Shown piece by piece: positions 51,687 to 60,156 of a DNA stretch of 64,000 nt. Origin of the DNA: Duganella sp. BJB480. GTDB lineage: Bacteria; Pseudomonadota; Gammaproteobacteria; Burkholderiales; Burkholderiaceae_D. The notes under the pieces are model-generated. The model did no database searches. It worked only from the letters and a program-made list of their open reading frames with translations, and had not been told where the DNA came from. Positions within the stretch are counted from its first letter, which is position 1. Every line of letters starts with the position of its first letter. The position numbers were made by a program, and so were the translations under genes. The stretch is from assembly GCA_003416985.1 (NCBI GenBank), contig QVIN01000017.1, positions 1 to 64,000 of the forward strand. The letters are read 5' to 3'.

Positions 51687-52580
51687 TTATCGATCCAGAA
51701 GGGTTGTCCAGTTTTCGGTTTCATACCAATAAATCGGTAGCGTATTGTTGGGCGTGCTATGTTCAAATGCATAACACACTCCTTGCTGCTTATAGCCGAA
51801 GGGATGAACCTTTCCATTTAGAGGCATCCCAGCTTTTCTAAGCAACTCCAAATATTGTTCTTTCAATTGTGCGGCTACATTCGTCCGATAGCGCGAGTTG
51901 AGCCTGGTTCCGTCAAATAGGTGAAAATCGTCCGTAAGCACATCGCCGCAGATGATTTCGACAAACGAGAAATCTCGACGAAGTATGTCGATTCCCGATT
52001 GATGTGCGGCTGCGACCAGATAAACTATCCTCAACTCTGGTCGATCCTTGTGCAATTGGCTCAGGTTACTGAGACTGACGAAATCCGAGAACTGGTCGCC
52101 GGAACCAAGGAAATCGTCGACGACGATCAGGGTCTTGACGCTCTTCGGTATTTCCGCGAATCGCTGTGGCCAGGCCAGCCAGTCGTCTTTAATGCGATAC
52201 ATGCGCTGCAGCAGTCGTAGCACGTAAAATCCACTCTTTGTGGGCGGCTGCTCCAGTGAAATGGCCGGCGCTAGCCGTACCCCGGGATCTTTTGACCTAC
52301 TTAAAATCCCAACAAGCTCGCGGTCGTGTTGCATGTCGACGCACAATTCGGCGCATGTCATCAACGTCGACAGCATTGCCTTGAATTGTGGTTTTGATTT
52401 GAGGATCAGATTGTCCAGCAGGACCGCTCCAAGCAACTCAGCATCGTATTGTTCGAACTGGCGAATCCAGTTTGTGAGTCTTGCCTCTTCTACACTTTGC
52501 CAGATGCCTGACTGAATGAAATGATGCGCGCGATTGTGTACCTGCGAAATAAATAAGCTCGAATCCTGTAACACACTCAT
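51687..52580 (-). CDS. PRTase-fold protein (conflict-system gene 1)
   Basis: 297 residues from the ATG at 52580 (gaggaag upstream). The phosphoribosyltransferase PRPP-loop is LIVVDDFLGSGDQF (151-164), preceded by helices and followed by the strand RIVYLVAAA. The C-terminus HPFGYKQQGVCYAFEHSTPNNTLPIYW (259-285; shown in part as FEHSTPNNTLPIYW) resembles the PRTase-CE conflict-system group as I recall it. First gene of the operon. It may make or cleave a nucleotide signal, inferred. Confidence 0.72.
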   Translation of the reverse strand: MSVLQDSSLFISQVHNRAHHFIQSGIWQSVEEARLTNWIRQFEQYDAELLGAVLLDNLILKSKPQFKAMLSTLMTCAELCVDMQHDRELVGILSRSKDPGVRLAPAISLEQPPTKSGFYVLRLLQRMYRIKDDWLAWPQRFAEIPKSVKTLIVVDDFLGSGDQFSDFVSLSNLSQLHKDRPELRIVYLVAAAHQSGIDILRRDFSFVEIICGDVLTDDFHLFDGTRLNSRYRTNVAAQLKEQYLELLRKAGMPLNGKVHPFGYKQQGVCYAFEHSTPNNTLPIYWYETENWTTLLDR

Positions 52581-52767
52581 GCACTTCCTCGCATTGGTTT
52601 CCGACGGCGTTGTTTGCTTGATTATCTTAGCGTCAAATAGAACGGATACATATTGAACGAATTATGCTGCTGAAAATGCGTAAAATGTAACAACTATGTG
52701 CGTATCGCAATTTTTTGCATAAGCGATAGTTCTTGTTGTCCTGTTAGAACCTCAATCATCTAGCGGG

Positions 52768-53013
52768 TTAGCTAGAGTCCTTCAACTCTGCCTCCACCTG
52801 GCGCAGGATTTCTGAAGGATCTGTACCAAGTGCAGCAGCCAGCTTGAAGATCATCCTCAGCGCCGGTTGGTTGATGCCTCGCTCGATCAGGCTGACATAG
52901 TTCCGCTCGATCCCGGCCGCAAGAGCAAGTTGCTCCTGTGTTAACCCAGCTTCCTTGCGAAGCTGGCGAAGAACCCGACCGAATAAGACCAATGGATCCA
53001 AAATTTCTCCCAA
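52768..53013 (-). CDS. XRE-family repressor (C-protein size)
   Basis: 81 residues. The HTH is FGRVLRQLRKEAGLTQEQLALAAGIERNYVSLIERG (residues 11-46; shown in part as EQLALAAGIERNYVSLIERG). It resembles restriction-modification controller proteins. The start at 53013 is a TTG within the 26-bp palindrome, so the protein probably represses itself; a later TTG is possible. It lies 187 bp upstream of the PRTase operon on the same strand and may control it. Confidence 0.82.
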   Translation of the reverse strand: MGEILDPLVLFGRVLRQLRKEAGLTQEQLALAAGIERNYVSLIERGINQPALRMIFKLAAALGTDPSEILRQVEAELKDSS

Positions 53014-53028
53014 TATATTGGGAGAAAT
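53003..53028. promoter_or_regulatory. 26-bp perfect palindrome, repressor operator
   Basis: Exact inverted repeat centred at 53015/53016, core ctcccaatatattgggag. It covers the start of the XRE gene. A second dyad, tcacagtatattgtga, lies at 53057-53072, and the direct repeat tcacagtat occurs at 53036 and 53057, just before the plus-strand gene at 53089. Confidence 0.7.
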
Positions 53029-53088
53029 GGTGGCCTCACAGTATCATTAAGTCTTCACAGTATATTGTGAATTTTTAAGGAAAATACA

Positions 53089-53499
53089 ATGACGGCAAGC
53101 GATTGGGTTTGGTACTTCGTGATGTATGGAGGCGGGGGAGCGCTAGTTTTATGGATTATTTGGGCGTTTATCCGGCATGATCTGGCGCAGCGGCGCCTCC
53201 TTGCAGAGCTCCTTGCTGGTGGTTTTAGGGTTGATCATCGAGTCGGCAGCACAACCGTCGTGGTTTTTGATGACACCCTCCGTGAGATGGCGATCATCGT
53301 CGGGCCAATGTTGCACCGTTACTCTTATGCCCAGATCGATGGCTGGACTTATGAGTACCTCGACCGAAACGGTAGACAGATTCGAAACAAGCTCGTGATC
53401 ACCGTGCTCGACACCCAACATCCCCGGCATGAAATTGACGTCTCCGCAACAGAGGCCAAGTTGTGGCTTGCCAAGATGCGCGCTATTCTGGTCCAGTAA
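53089..53499 (+). CDS. Membrane-anchored protein of unknown function
   Basis: 136 residues. One N-terminal membrane helix (WYFVMYGGGGALVLWIIWAFI) and a soluble beta-rich domain (STTVVVFDDTLREMAIIVG; YAQIDGWTYEYLDRNGRQI). No family recognised. Its promoter lies in the operator region of the divergent XRE gene; the metallophosphoesterase starts 28 bp after its stop, so an operon is likely. Confidence 0.7.
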   Translation: MTASDWVWYFVMYGGGGALVLWIIWAFIRHDLAQRRLLAELLAGGFRVDHRVGSTTVVVFDDTLREMAIIVGPMLHRYSYAQIDGWTYEYLDRNGRQIRNKLVITVLDTQHPRHEIDVSATEAKLWLAKMRAILVQ

Positions 53500-53527
53500 T
53501 TCTACGTACCTGATCGGTCTCGTCATC

Positions 53528-54310
53528 ATGCGCCTACTCATTCTCTCTGACCTACATCGCGAATTCTGGAAGAAGTACCAGGTTACATTCGCACTCGCCG
53601 AAAGCTCGCCGGACGTCGTTATCCTGGCTGGCGATATCGATACAAGTGGTGTGCGGGCGGTGCAATGGGCGGCTGAGGCGTTCCATGGTACTCCTGTTAT
53701 CTACGTACATGGCAATCATGAGGGTTACGGCCATAACCTCGATGACGAAATTGAGAAGATCAGGGCAGCTGGTGTCGCCACCGACAATGTCAAGTTTCTC
53801 GATTGCGATGAGCATGTCGTCGGCAATGTACGCTTTCTGGGCGCCGCCCTATGGACGGACTTCAAGTTATTCGGTGATGACCGGCGATACTTTGCCATGA
53901 CAAAGTCGGAAGAAGTGATGACGGACTACCGCCGCATCAGACTTGCCAGCAAAGGGTATGGCAAGCTGCGAGCGAAGGATACGGCGTTTTTTCACGAGAA
54001 GCATAAAAGGTGGATCGCTGAGAAGCTTGACGAGTCGCACGCAGGACCAACTGTGGTAGTCACCCACATGGCGCCCTCCATGCAATCGGTACCAGGCCAG
54101 TACGCGAACGATCTAACTTCGTCTGCTTACGCATCGAACCTGGACGATGTGGCCTCGAAGGCGAATCTATGGGTGCATGGGCATATGCACGAATCTTTCG
54201 ACTATAGGATTGGCCAGTGCCGCGTAGTGTGCAATCCCTTCGGATACATGGCTAAGGATGGAAGCCCAGAAAATGAAAGCTTTAACGCGAGCCTTATTGT
54301 TGAAATTTGA
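53528..54310 (+). CDS. Calcineurin-type metallophosphoesterase
   Basis: 260 residues from the ATG at 53528. Metal-site motifs: LSDLHREF, AGDIDTSG, VHGNHEGYG, VVTHMAPS and VHGHMHESF. Typical of cytoplasmic phosphodiesterases; the substrate cannot be told. Operon with the preceding membrane protein. A nuclease or cyclic-nucleotide phosphodiesterase role would fit the defence-rich context but is only an inference. Confidence 0.88.
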   Translation: MRLLILSDLHREFWKKYQVTFALAESSPDVVILAGDIDTSGVRAVQWAAEAFHGTPVIYVHGNHEGYGHNLDDEIEKIRAAGVATDNVKFLDCDEHVVGNVRFLGAALWTDFKLFGDDRRYFAMTKSEEVMTDYRRIRLASKGYGKLRAKDTAFFHEKHKRWIAEKLDESHAGPTVVVTHMAPSMQSVPGQYANDLTSSAYASNLDDVASKANLWVHGHMHESFDYRIGQCRVVCNPFGYMAKDGSPENESFNASLIVEI

Positions 54311-54444
54311 CGATCGTCGGTAAGCAGAGAGATCGTCACCGATTTCTAATCAGCCTTAGCTTCCGTAGTTGAATCCTATTTCGCGTCCTACTGATCCCGG
54401 CGGTATCCGACCAGAGAACGCCTTCGCCAAAATTGTCGGAGTGA

Positions 54445-54735
54445 TTGAAAAGCTCTAAGCCTAGGTCGAAAACGAGCGGACCGACTGGCGCGACTGCAGC
54501 CACCGTCGTGTGCAACGGGCATCGGTTCTATTGGGAACACCTGGGTATGCTGGACAGGCGGGACTACGCTTCTGACTGGCGTCGACGCGTGGCAGGGTAT
54601 CGTGCGGACGGTCTTGCAGGAGTGCTGATTACCACCGATGACCTCGGGGGGGCTGAGCAATTCGCGTATCAGTTCGGTTATCGACGACCTTGTGAAGGGA
54701 ACGCTTCAGGGCGACGGTGGCACCGAATTCTCTGA
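54445..54735 (+). pseudogene. Remnant of a helicase/nuclease C-terminal end
   Basis: Encodes GHRFYWEHLGMLDRRDYASD and WRRRVAGYRADG, a pattern found at the C-terminus of UvrD-like or NERD-type restriction helicases (YYWEHLGML). Upstream domains are absent. The rest of 54311-54807 has no gene. Confidence 0.5.
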
Positions 54736-54807
54736 CCATCACTATCGTCTGTGATGGCCGAGGTTTCACAGGTATCGTAGGCCAACTGCCCAGACCCGTG
54801 GAAGTGG

Positions 54808-55290
54808 CTAGCCCACGATAGTCAGTGGTAGGTTTTGGTTCCGATACTTTTTTCTGATGGACATGAGAAGATCCAGCTTCGCGCGACGATAAAGGCGCTG
54901 CCGGAGTGCTTCAGGGATATGCTTATGCCAGCCTGGAATGGGAATCATCTGTTCGATGGTTTTTTTGTCGAACCGGATGGCAATCATCCGTAGCATATTG
55001 GGTTGCGAGCCGCCTCGTATAAAGCACCGCCAGGGGAATTGATTATGGAGCTGGTTGGCGGATAAAGGTGGGGGCGTACTCGGATTGGTTGCTACCACCG
55101 GTCCGGCCCATTCTAAGATGAGCCTTGCTCCGCGGTTTTCGATGTTCTGCCCCAAGTTAAAGCCTGGCTGAAAGGCGAAACAATTTAGTCCATTGTCTAG
55201 ATTTAATGGATTGATGGATGCCGGTCTAAATTGACCTGAATCCATGATGCATTTTGCGAAAAACGGTCCAGTGATGTGATATATCCGCAT
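54808..55290 (-). CDS. Hypothetical protein
   Basis: About 160 residues from the ATG at 55290 (weak ggga upstream); an alternative start at 55344 adds 18 residues. RIYHITGPFFAKCIMDSGQF and GPVVATNPSTPPPLSANQLH are notable, and the C-terminal half is basic (ALRQRLYRRAKLDLL). The first segment is loosely like ADP-ribosyltransferase folds (YHIT ... F), but I would not assign it. Isolated between two remnants. Confidence 0.5.
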   Translation of the reverse strand: MRIYHITGPFFAKCIMDSGQFRPASINPLNLDNGLNCFAFQPGFNLGQNIENRGARLILEWAGPVVATNPSTPPPLSANQLHNQFPWRCFIRGGSQPNMLRMIAIRFDKKTIEQMIPIPGWHKHIPEALRQRLYRRAKLDLLMSIRKKYRNQNLPLTIVG

Positions 55291-55584
55291 GTTCCCAACT
55301 ATTGCTCGATTGCGATCAGGGCTAAATAGTCCCCCTGTTACCAATTTTATTATTGTAACATTGCTTAAACGTTGGGCTCTTGGAAAAATCGTTCATCAGA
55401 AGCTGAACTTACCCACGTTTGGATAGCCATTGCCCAGAATGTTGAAGTGTTGCTCAGCAGCGGGCTGGCTGCTGACTACTCGTGATATTTAGCAGGAATT
55501 GCCAAATCAGTTCAACCATTATGGGGGCAATTGCGAATGAAGCTGCACAACAAAGCGCCACAAAAGTTCAGTGCAACGGAGGGT

Positions 55585-56317
55585 ACCGGAGCCAACAAGA
55601 CGCTCCCCAGCAAATTGTTTTGTTTGACTACCAGATGACCCGAGGTGGAGAACATCCGCGCCGGTTCCTTAAGATCGGACAGGATGGGCACTCTCGGGAT
55701 ACATCCACGTGGACGGCTATGCTGGTTACAACGGACTGGATGGCACCGTTCGGGTAGGCTGTATGGCGCACGTCCGCCGGAAGTTTGCTGAAGTCATCAA
55801 GTTGCTGCCAGTAGGTATCACGGGAAGCCCGACCCAGATCGCAAATGACCTCATCGGCAAGCTCTACGAAGTTGAGCGCCGGATCAAGGGACTGGACCAC
55901 CATGTCCGACACAAGGTGCGGACGGAAGAAAGCGTACCGATCCTGCAAAAGCTCAAGGGCTGGTTGGACAAGACATATCCGACAGTGGCTCCGAAATCGG
56001 CGCTTGGCCGGGCTATGAGCTATGCATTGGATCAGTGGACGGAAGTCAGCCGGCTTGTTGAGGACGGCCGCCTGTCCATCGATAACAATATCGCGGAGCG
56101 CGATATCAAATCAGTCGCCATCGGTCGGAAAAACTGGATGTTCGCGGACAGTATGGAAGGCATGCGCGCCAGCGCAACCATGTACAGCCTCGTTGCGACA
56201 GCAAAGGCCAATGGGCTCAACCCGTTTGAGTATCTGCGATATGTGTTCGAGACGATGCCGAAGCTGAAGACTGCCGACGAACCTGAATCGCTGTTACCAT
56301 GGAATATGCCGCGATAG
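55585..56317 (+). pseudogene. IS66 transposase (TnpC), truncated and frameshifted
   Basis: The first part encodes QQIVLFDYQMTRGGEHPRRF and then a frame change near 55690-55709 leads to VDGYAGYNGLDGTVRVGCMA, the catalytic SIDNNIAERDIKSVAIGRKN region and C-terminal NGLNPFEYLRYVFETMPK. The N-terminal half (zinc ribbon, HTH) is missing. The other IS66 genes (tnpA, tnpB) are absent. It is a dead insertion sequence remnant in the island. Confidence 0.88.
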
Positions 56318-56352
56318 GGTTGATGAACCCCGTATAAACCGGATTAAGGGCG

Positions 56353-56829
56353 ATGATGTTTGAACTGACACGTCAGGAATGGTTGTCACTGGCAGGCCCC
56401 AGCTTAGCGGCAGTTGTCGCTGTAGTCGGATGGCTGATTGCCCACCGGCTTACTGTTTCACGAGACCTATCCAATAAGAGACGCGATCTAATCGCTGCGT
56501 TCTTGCTGGAGGCATATCGCCGCTTGGAAGCAGCATCAAACCGCGAGGATAAGACCGAAGACCAAGCAATAGCTTTTGAGTCTGCCATCGCAGATATCCA
56601 ACTTCTGGGTACGGTCGGTGAGATAGAGGCTATTTCTAGCTGGCTTGATGCGCACCTCGAAAAGAGCATCGATCAGATTTTGAAGCAGCAGCGTGACGAC
56701 TTGCGGCAAGAGCTGGGGCTCCAACCTATCAATTCAGCTCCGCGATTCTTCCGTTTCACGCGCGAGTATGGTAGTGGTGATTGGCAAGGTTATCCCGTTG
56801 CCCGGACAGCGACAGTCCGAGTGGACTGA
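56353..56829 (+). CDS. Membrane-anchored protein, function unknown
   Basis: 158 residues. One N-terminal helix (SLAAVVAVVGWLIAHRLT) followed by an alpha-helical soluble part (RDLIAAFLLEAYRRLEAAS; IDQILKQQRDDLRQELG). I do not know the family. The 3' end lies 41 bp before the Abi-alpha start, so it may belong to one transcript with it. Confidence 0.65.
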   Translation: MMFELTRQEWLSLAGPSLAAVVAVVGWLIAHRLTVSRDLSNKRRDLIAAFLLEAYRRLEAASNREDKTEDQAIAFESAIADIQLLGTVGEIEAISSWLDAHLEKSIDQILKQQRDDLRQELGLQPINSAPRFFRFTREYGSGDWQGYPVARTATVRVD

Positions 56830-56870
56830 AACTAAAATCGTCGGAAAGAAAGCGACGACATGGACCAAAA

Positions 56871-57650
56871 ATGAATGAGCTCGACCTGATCAAATCCATT
56901 CCACCGGAGGTTGCCAAAGCAGCCTACCATGACGCCGTATCACCGGCTCTAAAGGAAACGGGGAAAATAGGTGAGGACTTAGTGAAGACGGTTCGTCTAG
57001 TCCTCTTTCCCTTACAATATGCCGCAACTCTTCAAGATCGGCTGGCAAGGCATTTTCAGAAGTCCATCGAGCGGGTTCCAGAGGAGCGACGGGTCGCGCC
57101 AGTGGAGTCACTAGCGCTGCCGATTACCGAGCAGCTCAGATTTCACGACGAAAAGAGCGTTGTCGGAGATATGTTCGTTAGCCTTCTGGCACGGGCAATG
57201 GATAAGGAACGCGTCGGCGAAGCGCACCCGGCGTTTGTACAGATCGTTAGCCAGCTTGCCCCCGATGAAGCCGTACTGATCCGGCAAATTGCTGGAGCCC
57301 AGCCGTCTGCATATATGCGACCACAGAAGAAGGGAGTCGCCGTTCTTTTAACGGACGAACGAGAGGCGCTGATTGGCGCTTCTGGTATGTCGGAAGATCA
57401 GAAGCGCTACCTGCAATCCGTGACGGTGCGTCCGGAAGTATTAGCGCAACCTGAATTGGTCTACACGTATATCGAGCATTTGGTGTCCTTGGGAATTGTC
57501 TCTTACACCAACGAGCCTTGGGATGCCGAGTTCAAAAACGCAAACGCATCCGGCTTTGATTTTTGGTTCGTCGCCCTAAATGGTCTTGGCGAGCTGTTTC
57601 ATCGCGCCTGCCTGTCTGACGATAAAGAAACCATAGCACCAACCCTATAG
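56871..57650 (+). CDS. Abi-alpha (DUF4393) family protein
   Basis: 259 residues from the ATG at 56871; the longer frame from 56781 is not supported. DUF4393 features are LDLIKSIPPEVAKAAYHDAV, KETGKIGEDLVKTVRLVLFP, LPITEQLRFHDEKSVVGDMF and the C-terminal LNGLGELFHRACL. The family is linked to abortive infection (Abi-alpha). Position in the small-gene run with HEPN-like proteins supports a defence role, not demonstrated. Confidence 0.82.
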   Translation: MNELDLIKSIPPEVAKAAYHDAVSPALKETGKIGEDLVKTVRLVLFPLQYAATLQDRLARHFQKSIERVPEERRVAPVESLALPITEQLRFHDEKSVVGDMFVSLLARAMDKERVGEAHPAFVQIVSQLAPDEAVLIRQIAGAQPSAYMRPQKKGVAVLLTDEREALIGASGMSEDQKRYLQSVTVRPEVLAQPELVYTYIEHLVSLGIVSYTNEPWDAEFKNANASGFDFWFVALNGLGELFHRACLSDDKETIAPTL

Positions 57651-57666
57651 AAATAAATCGGAAAAA

Positions 57667-58113
57667 ATGGCATTTCAAAGACAAGACGCCGAAGCATTAG
57701 AGATCGGTCGGGAACGCGGCCTCGTCCACACGAGCATCAGCAGCACTCAGCATGGATGGAACGAAACTATCTACAAAGTCGAGTTCGGGCCTCATATCAA
57801 GCCTGATCTGACTGGTGGCGAGTTCAAAGCGATGCTGGAGGCGCTACTGCGGTTCAGTGGTTCACATTTAACAGTGATATGGATCGACATAACGACAGAA
57901 GTAGTGCATGAAGTTGTGATCGAAGCGATCGAGCGACTATGGCATTGCGAGCCGAAGCTCTACGTCACCATGGGGGAGCGGGCATTACATGCTCCGGCGA
58001 ATCCATTGCCAGATCGATTGCAAGCTGCGGTCGAAAAGTCGGCATCCAACGGTAACATGTGGCACCCGGCATTACAGACCCAAGTCGACGGAAAACCTTC
58101 ATATGGTCGTTGA
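57667..58113 (+). CDS. Hypothetical protein
   Basis: 148 residues, beginning 16 bp after the Abi-alpha stop. LTGGEFKAMLEALLRFSGS and HLTVIWIDITTEVVHEVVIE suggest an alpha/beta fold. No known family. The ribosome-binding site is weak (ggaaaa). Confidence 0.55.
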   Translation: MAFQRQDAEALEIGRERGLVHTSISSTQHGWNETIYKVEFGPHIKPDLTGGEFKAMLEALLRFSGSHLTVIWIDITTEVVHEVVIEAIERLWHCEPKLYVTMGERALHAPANPLPDRLQAAVEKSASNGNMWHPALQTQVDGKPSYGR

Positions 58114-58154
58114 GAGTCGGTGGCGGCGGCCGTGATAAGCAGATGGGGAAAATT

Positions 58155-58403
58155 ATGTCATCAAACAGTCAATTCACTATCGGACATGTTGAGCACATCG
58201 TGCAGAAAAGCAAGGAGATTGGTAGCGACGCCCTTACCGTTGTCGGCGTTCGGTCCGCCGAGATTTCCTGCGCTTGTGGTCACCATTGGATGGCCAGCGA
58301 TGGGAACGGTTTGCGCAATGGCGTGATGGGTGGGCCTGTGGTCACGTGCCCATCGTGTGGCGCGTCAGAGCAGGTGCACATCCGACTGTTCCGTGTACCT
58401 TAG
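58155..58403 (+). CDS. Small zinc-ribbon protein
   Basis: 82 residues from the ATG at 58155 with ggggaa upstream. Two Cys pairs (CACGHHW, CPSCGAS) about 36 residues apart form a probable zinc ribbon. Function unknown. It lies in the tandem small-gene run. Confidence 0.55.
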   Translation: MSSNSQFTIGHVEHIVQKSKEIGSDALTVVGVRSAEISCACGHHWMASDGNGLRNGVMGGPVVTCPSCGASEQVHIRLFRVP

Positions 58404-58441
58404 GAAGAGTGCCTATTAGCTGATCAGAAAACAGGCAGGAA

Positions 58442-58951
58442 ATGACTGCGCTGAAGATAGCAGAACAGCGGCTAAAGCTGGCGGATGAATATCTCGCTGC
58501 TGCTAGTACCCTAATGGAAGCTGGCGGCTCGACAATGAATTCTCTTCCAGTGATGTTCCTGCTCGCACATACCCTTGAACTGCTGCTGAAGGCTTACGTC
58601 AAGCTAGTGGCACCTAACGATAATAAGAAGTACCGTCACGACTTGAGCCAGCTGTGGAAGCGATCAAAGGCACTTGGTTTGCTGCGCGCGAAGACTGGTG
58701 CGCAGGCTGAAGTCGGCGTCATCGTAAACTATTTGAAGGAAGGTCATGAGGGATACCAGTTTAGGTATTCTGAAAAGTCTCTTTCTCATTCCGGGCCTGT
58801 CATGACCTTGGACGCAATCCGAAAAGTACGCGAGGCTGTGTGGGCCGAGATCGCTGTTCGCCGTCAGCAGCAAATAGAGGATGCAGAAAGACAAGGGATG
58901 CGTATCGTATGGGTCCCCAGCGGGGTTCGAATTTCTATTGAGCGTGATTAG
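58442..58951 (+). CDS. HEPN-like domain protein
   Basis: 169 residues. The pattern LPVMFLLAHTLELLLKAYVK followed by KYRHDLSQLWKRS is typical of HEPN-like helical proteins (often linked to RNA cleavage or toxin-antitoxin pairs). The R-x4-6-H catalytic motif is not clearly present. Next gene starts 12 bp after its stop. Confidence 0.65.
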   Translation: MTALKIAEQRLKLADEYLAAASTLMEAGGSTMNSLPVMFLLAHTLELLLKAYVKLVAPNDNKKYRHDLSQLWKRSKALGLLRAKTGAQAEVGVIVNYLKEGHEGYQFRYSEKSLSHSGPVMTLDAIRKVREAVWAEIAVRRQQQIEDAERQGMRIVWVPSGVRISIERD

Positions 58952-58963
58952 GGAAGGCAAATC

Positions 58964-59236
58964 ATGCGACTACTCACCGTGGCTTTGGCATTGAGTGGCT
59001 TCGTTGTTGGCCTCCTGGCCTCGCTCGACTGGTTTCGCGCGAGTCAGATTGACGTTGAGCCAGTATGGGGTGATCGAGAGCCCGTTGATCAGGTGCTGTC
59101 GCAGGCTGGTTGGATTGCTGGCATTCTGACTGCAGCATCAGAATCTGGCAGATTGAATCGCAGGGCGGCGCTTTTGACAGGTGTGGCAGTTATCCTGACC
59201 ACGGGCTCAGGGCTAACGGGCCTATTTGTAAGCTGA
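58964..59236 (+). CDS. Small membrane protein
   Basis: 90 residues with two hydrophobic segments: MRLLTVALALSGFVVGLLAS at the start and ALLTGVAVILTTGSGLTGLF near the end. No family recognised. Probably cotranscribed with the HEPN-like gene. Confidence 0.55.
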   Translation: MRLLTVALALSGFVVGLLASLDWFRASQIDVEPVWGDREPVDQVLSQAGWIAGILTAASESGRLNRRAALLTGVAVILTTGSGLTGLFVS

Positions 59237-59275
59237 AAGAAGAAACTTTAGTTTTAGGGTAGAGGAATCTTGAGC

Positions 59276-59719
59276 ATGGCGGTAAGCAAAATGACTGTCG
59301 CAACCGAGTATTTAAATCGCGCGATCGAGTTGTATTTTCGTGGCGACTCAGATTTCTCGGCGCTTCACCTTGCAGGTGCGGCGCAAGAGCTTCTTGGAAA
59401 ATTTGTTGGGCGTGCTGGCAGGCAGTCCGCTCATAGCCAGCTTGTTGATGGCGCACTTCGCATCGCCAATGTCTTGCCCCCTACAGGCAAGCCTGCGACG
59501 GAAAAAGGCATTAAAGGGGTAATTAGCTTTGCAAAAAATCGAGTAAAGCACATGGATGAAACAGGTGACGACATGATTGAATACGACGTTCGCAAGGCGG
59601 CGGCGGACATGCTGGATATTGCAATAGCGGAGTTCTACGAGCTATTTGACAGCGGTGCTGAGATTTCCATTTCGCCCGAGATCGAACGCTACAACCATCA
59701 CAAAGCAGCGTCGGCATAG
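59276..59719 (+). CDS. Second HEPN-like helical protein
   Basis: 147 residues from the ATG at 59276 (agaggaa upstream). VATEYLNRAIELYFRGDSDF, SALHLAGAAQELLGKFVG and NRVKHMDETGDDMIEYDVRK give a HEPN-like look (helical hairpin with H-x-x-G and N-x-x-K-H patterns). It may be toxin or sensor; no antitoxin assigned. Next gene is a broken membrane protein 11 bp later. Confidence 0.6.
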   Translation: MAVSKMTVATEYLNRAIELYFRGDSDFSALHLAGAAQELLGKFVGRAGRQSAHSQLVDGALRIANVLPPTGKPATEKGIKGVISFAKNRVKHMDETGDDMIEYDVRKAAADMLDIAIAEFYELFDSGAEISISPEIERYNHHKAASA

Positions 59720-59730
59720 GAGCCCAAGGT

Positions 59731-60114
59731 ATGAAGAACTGGATCAAAGTCGCCGCCCCTATTCTGACTGGGGCCATTCTCTGGCTGTTGGCGTTGGCAT
59801 TCTTCAGTCTCGCTATCTGGTTGCTGATCGCGGACAAAACGGCGTCGGCGGGAACCAGCGCAGGGTTTTGAACCATCATCCTTTTTCTGGCGAACTTGGA
59901 CCGCATCGAATCCTTCAAAGGATTCGGGCTTGAAGCAAAAACCCGTGACCTTCGCGAAGCGATCGATGACGCTGAGAGCACCTTGGCGCGCCTTGAAAAA
60001 ATGAGTGACGAGGTTACGTCGTTGGCCGAGGCCGTCAGCACAGTGCATGACCAACTCGATGAAACGAGGACGCTGGCAAAGCGAGCACAAGCAATGGCTT
60101 TTATGGTCCAGTAA
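59731..60114 (+). pseudogene. Membrane/coiled-coil protein split by an in-frame TGA
   Basis: From the ATG at 59731 the frame encodes a membrane helix (AILWLLALAFFSLAIWLLIA), then TGA at 59869-59871, and continues in the same frame with FLANLDRIESFKGFGLEAKT and a coiled coil (DDAESTLARLEKMSDEVTSL). In related proteins these are one chain. Either the gene is newly inactivated, or the stop is read through, or an upstream ORF of 46 residues is followed by a second one starting at TTG 59896. Confidence 0.6.
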
Positions 60115-60156
60115 TTGTCACTCGCCGCATTAAGAATGCCCTGAGGGAGACTGATC

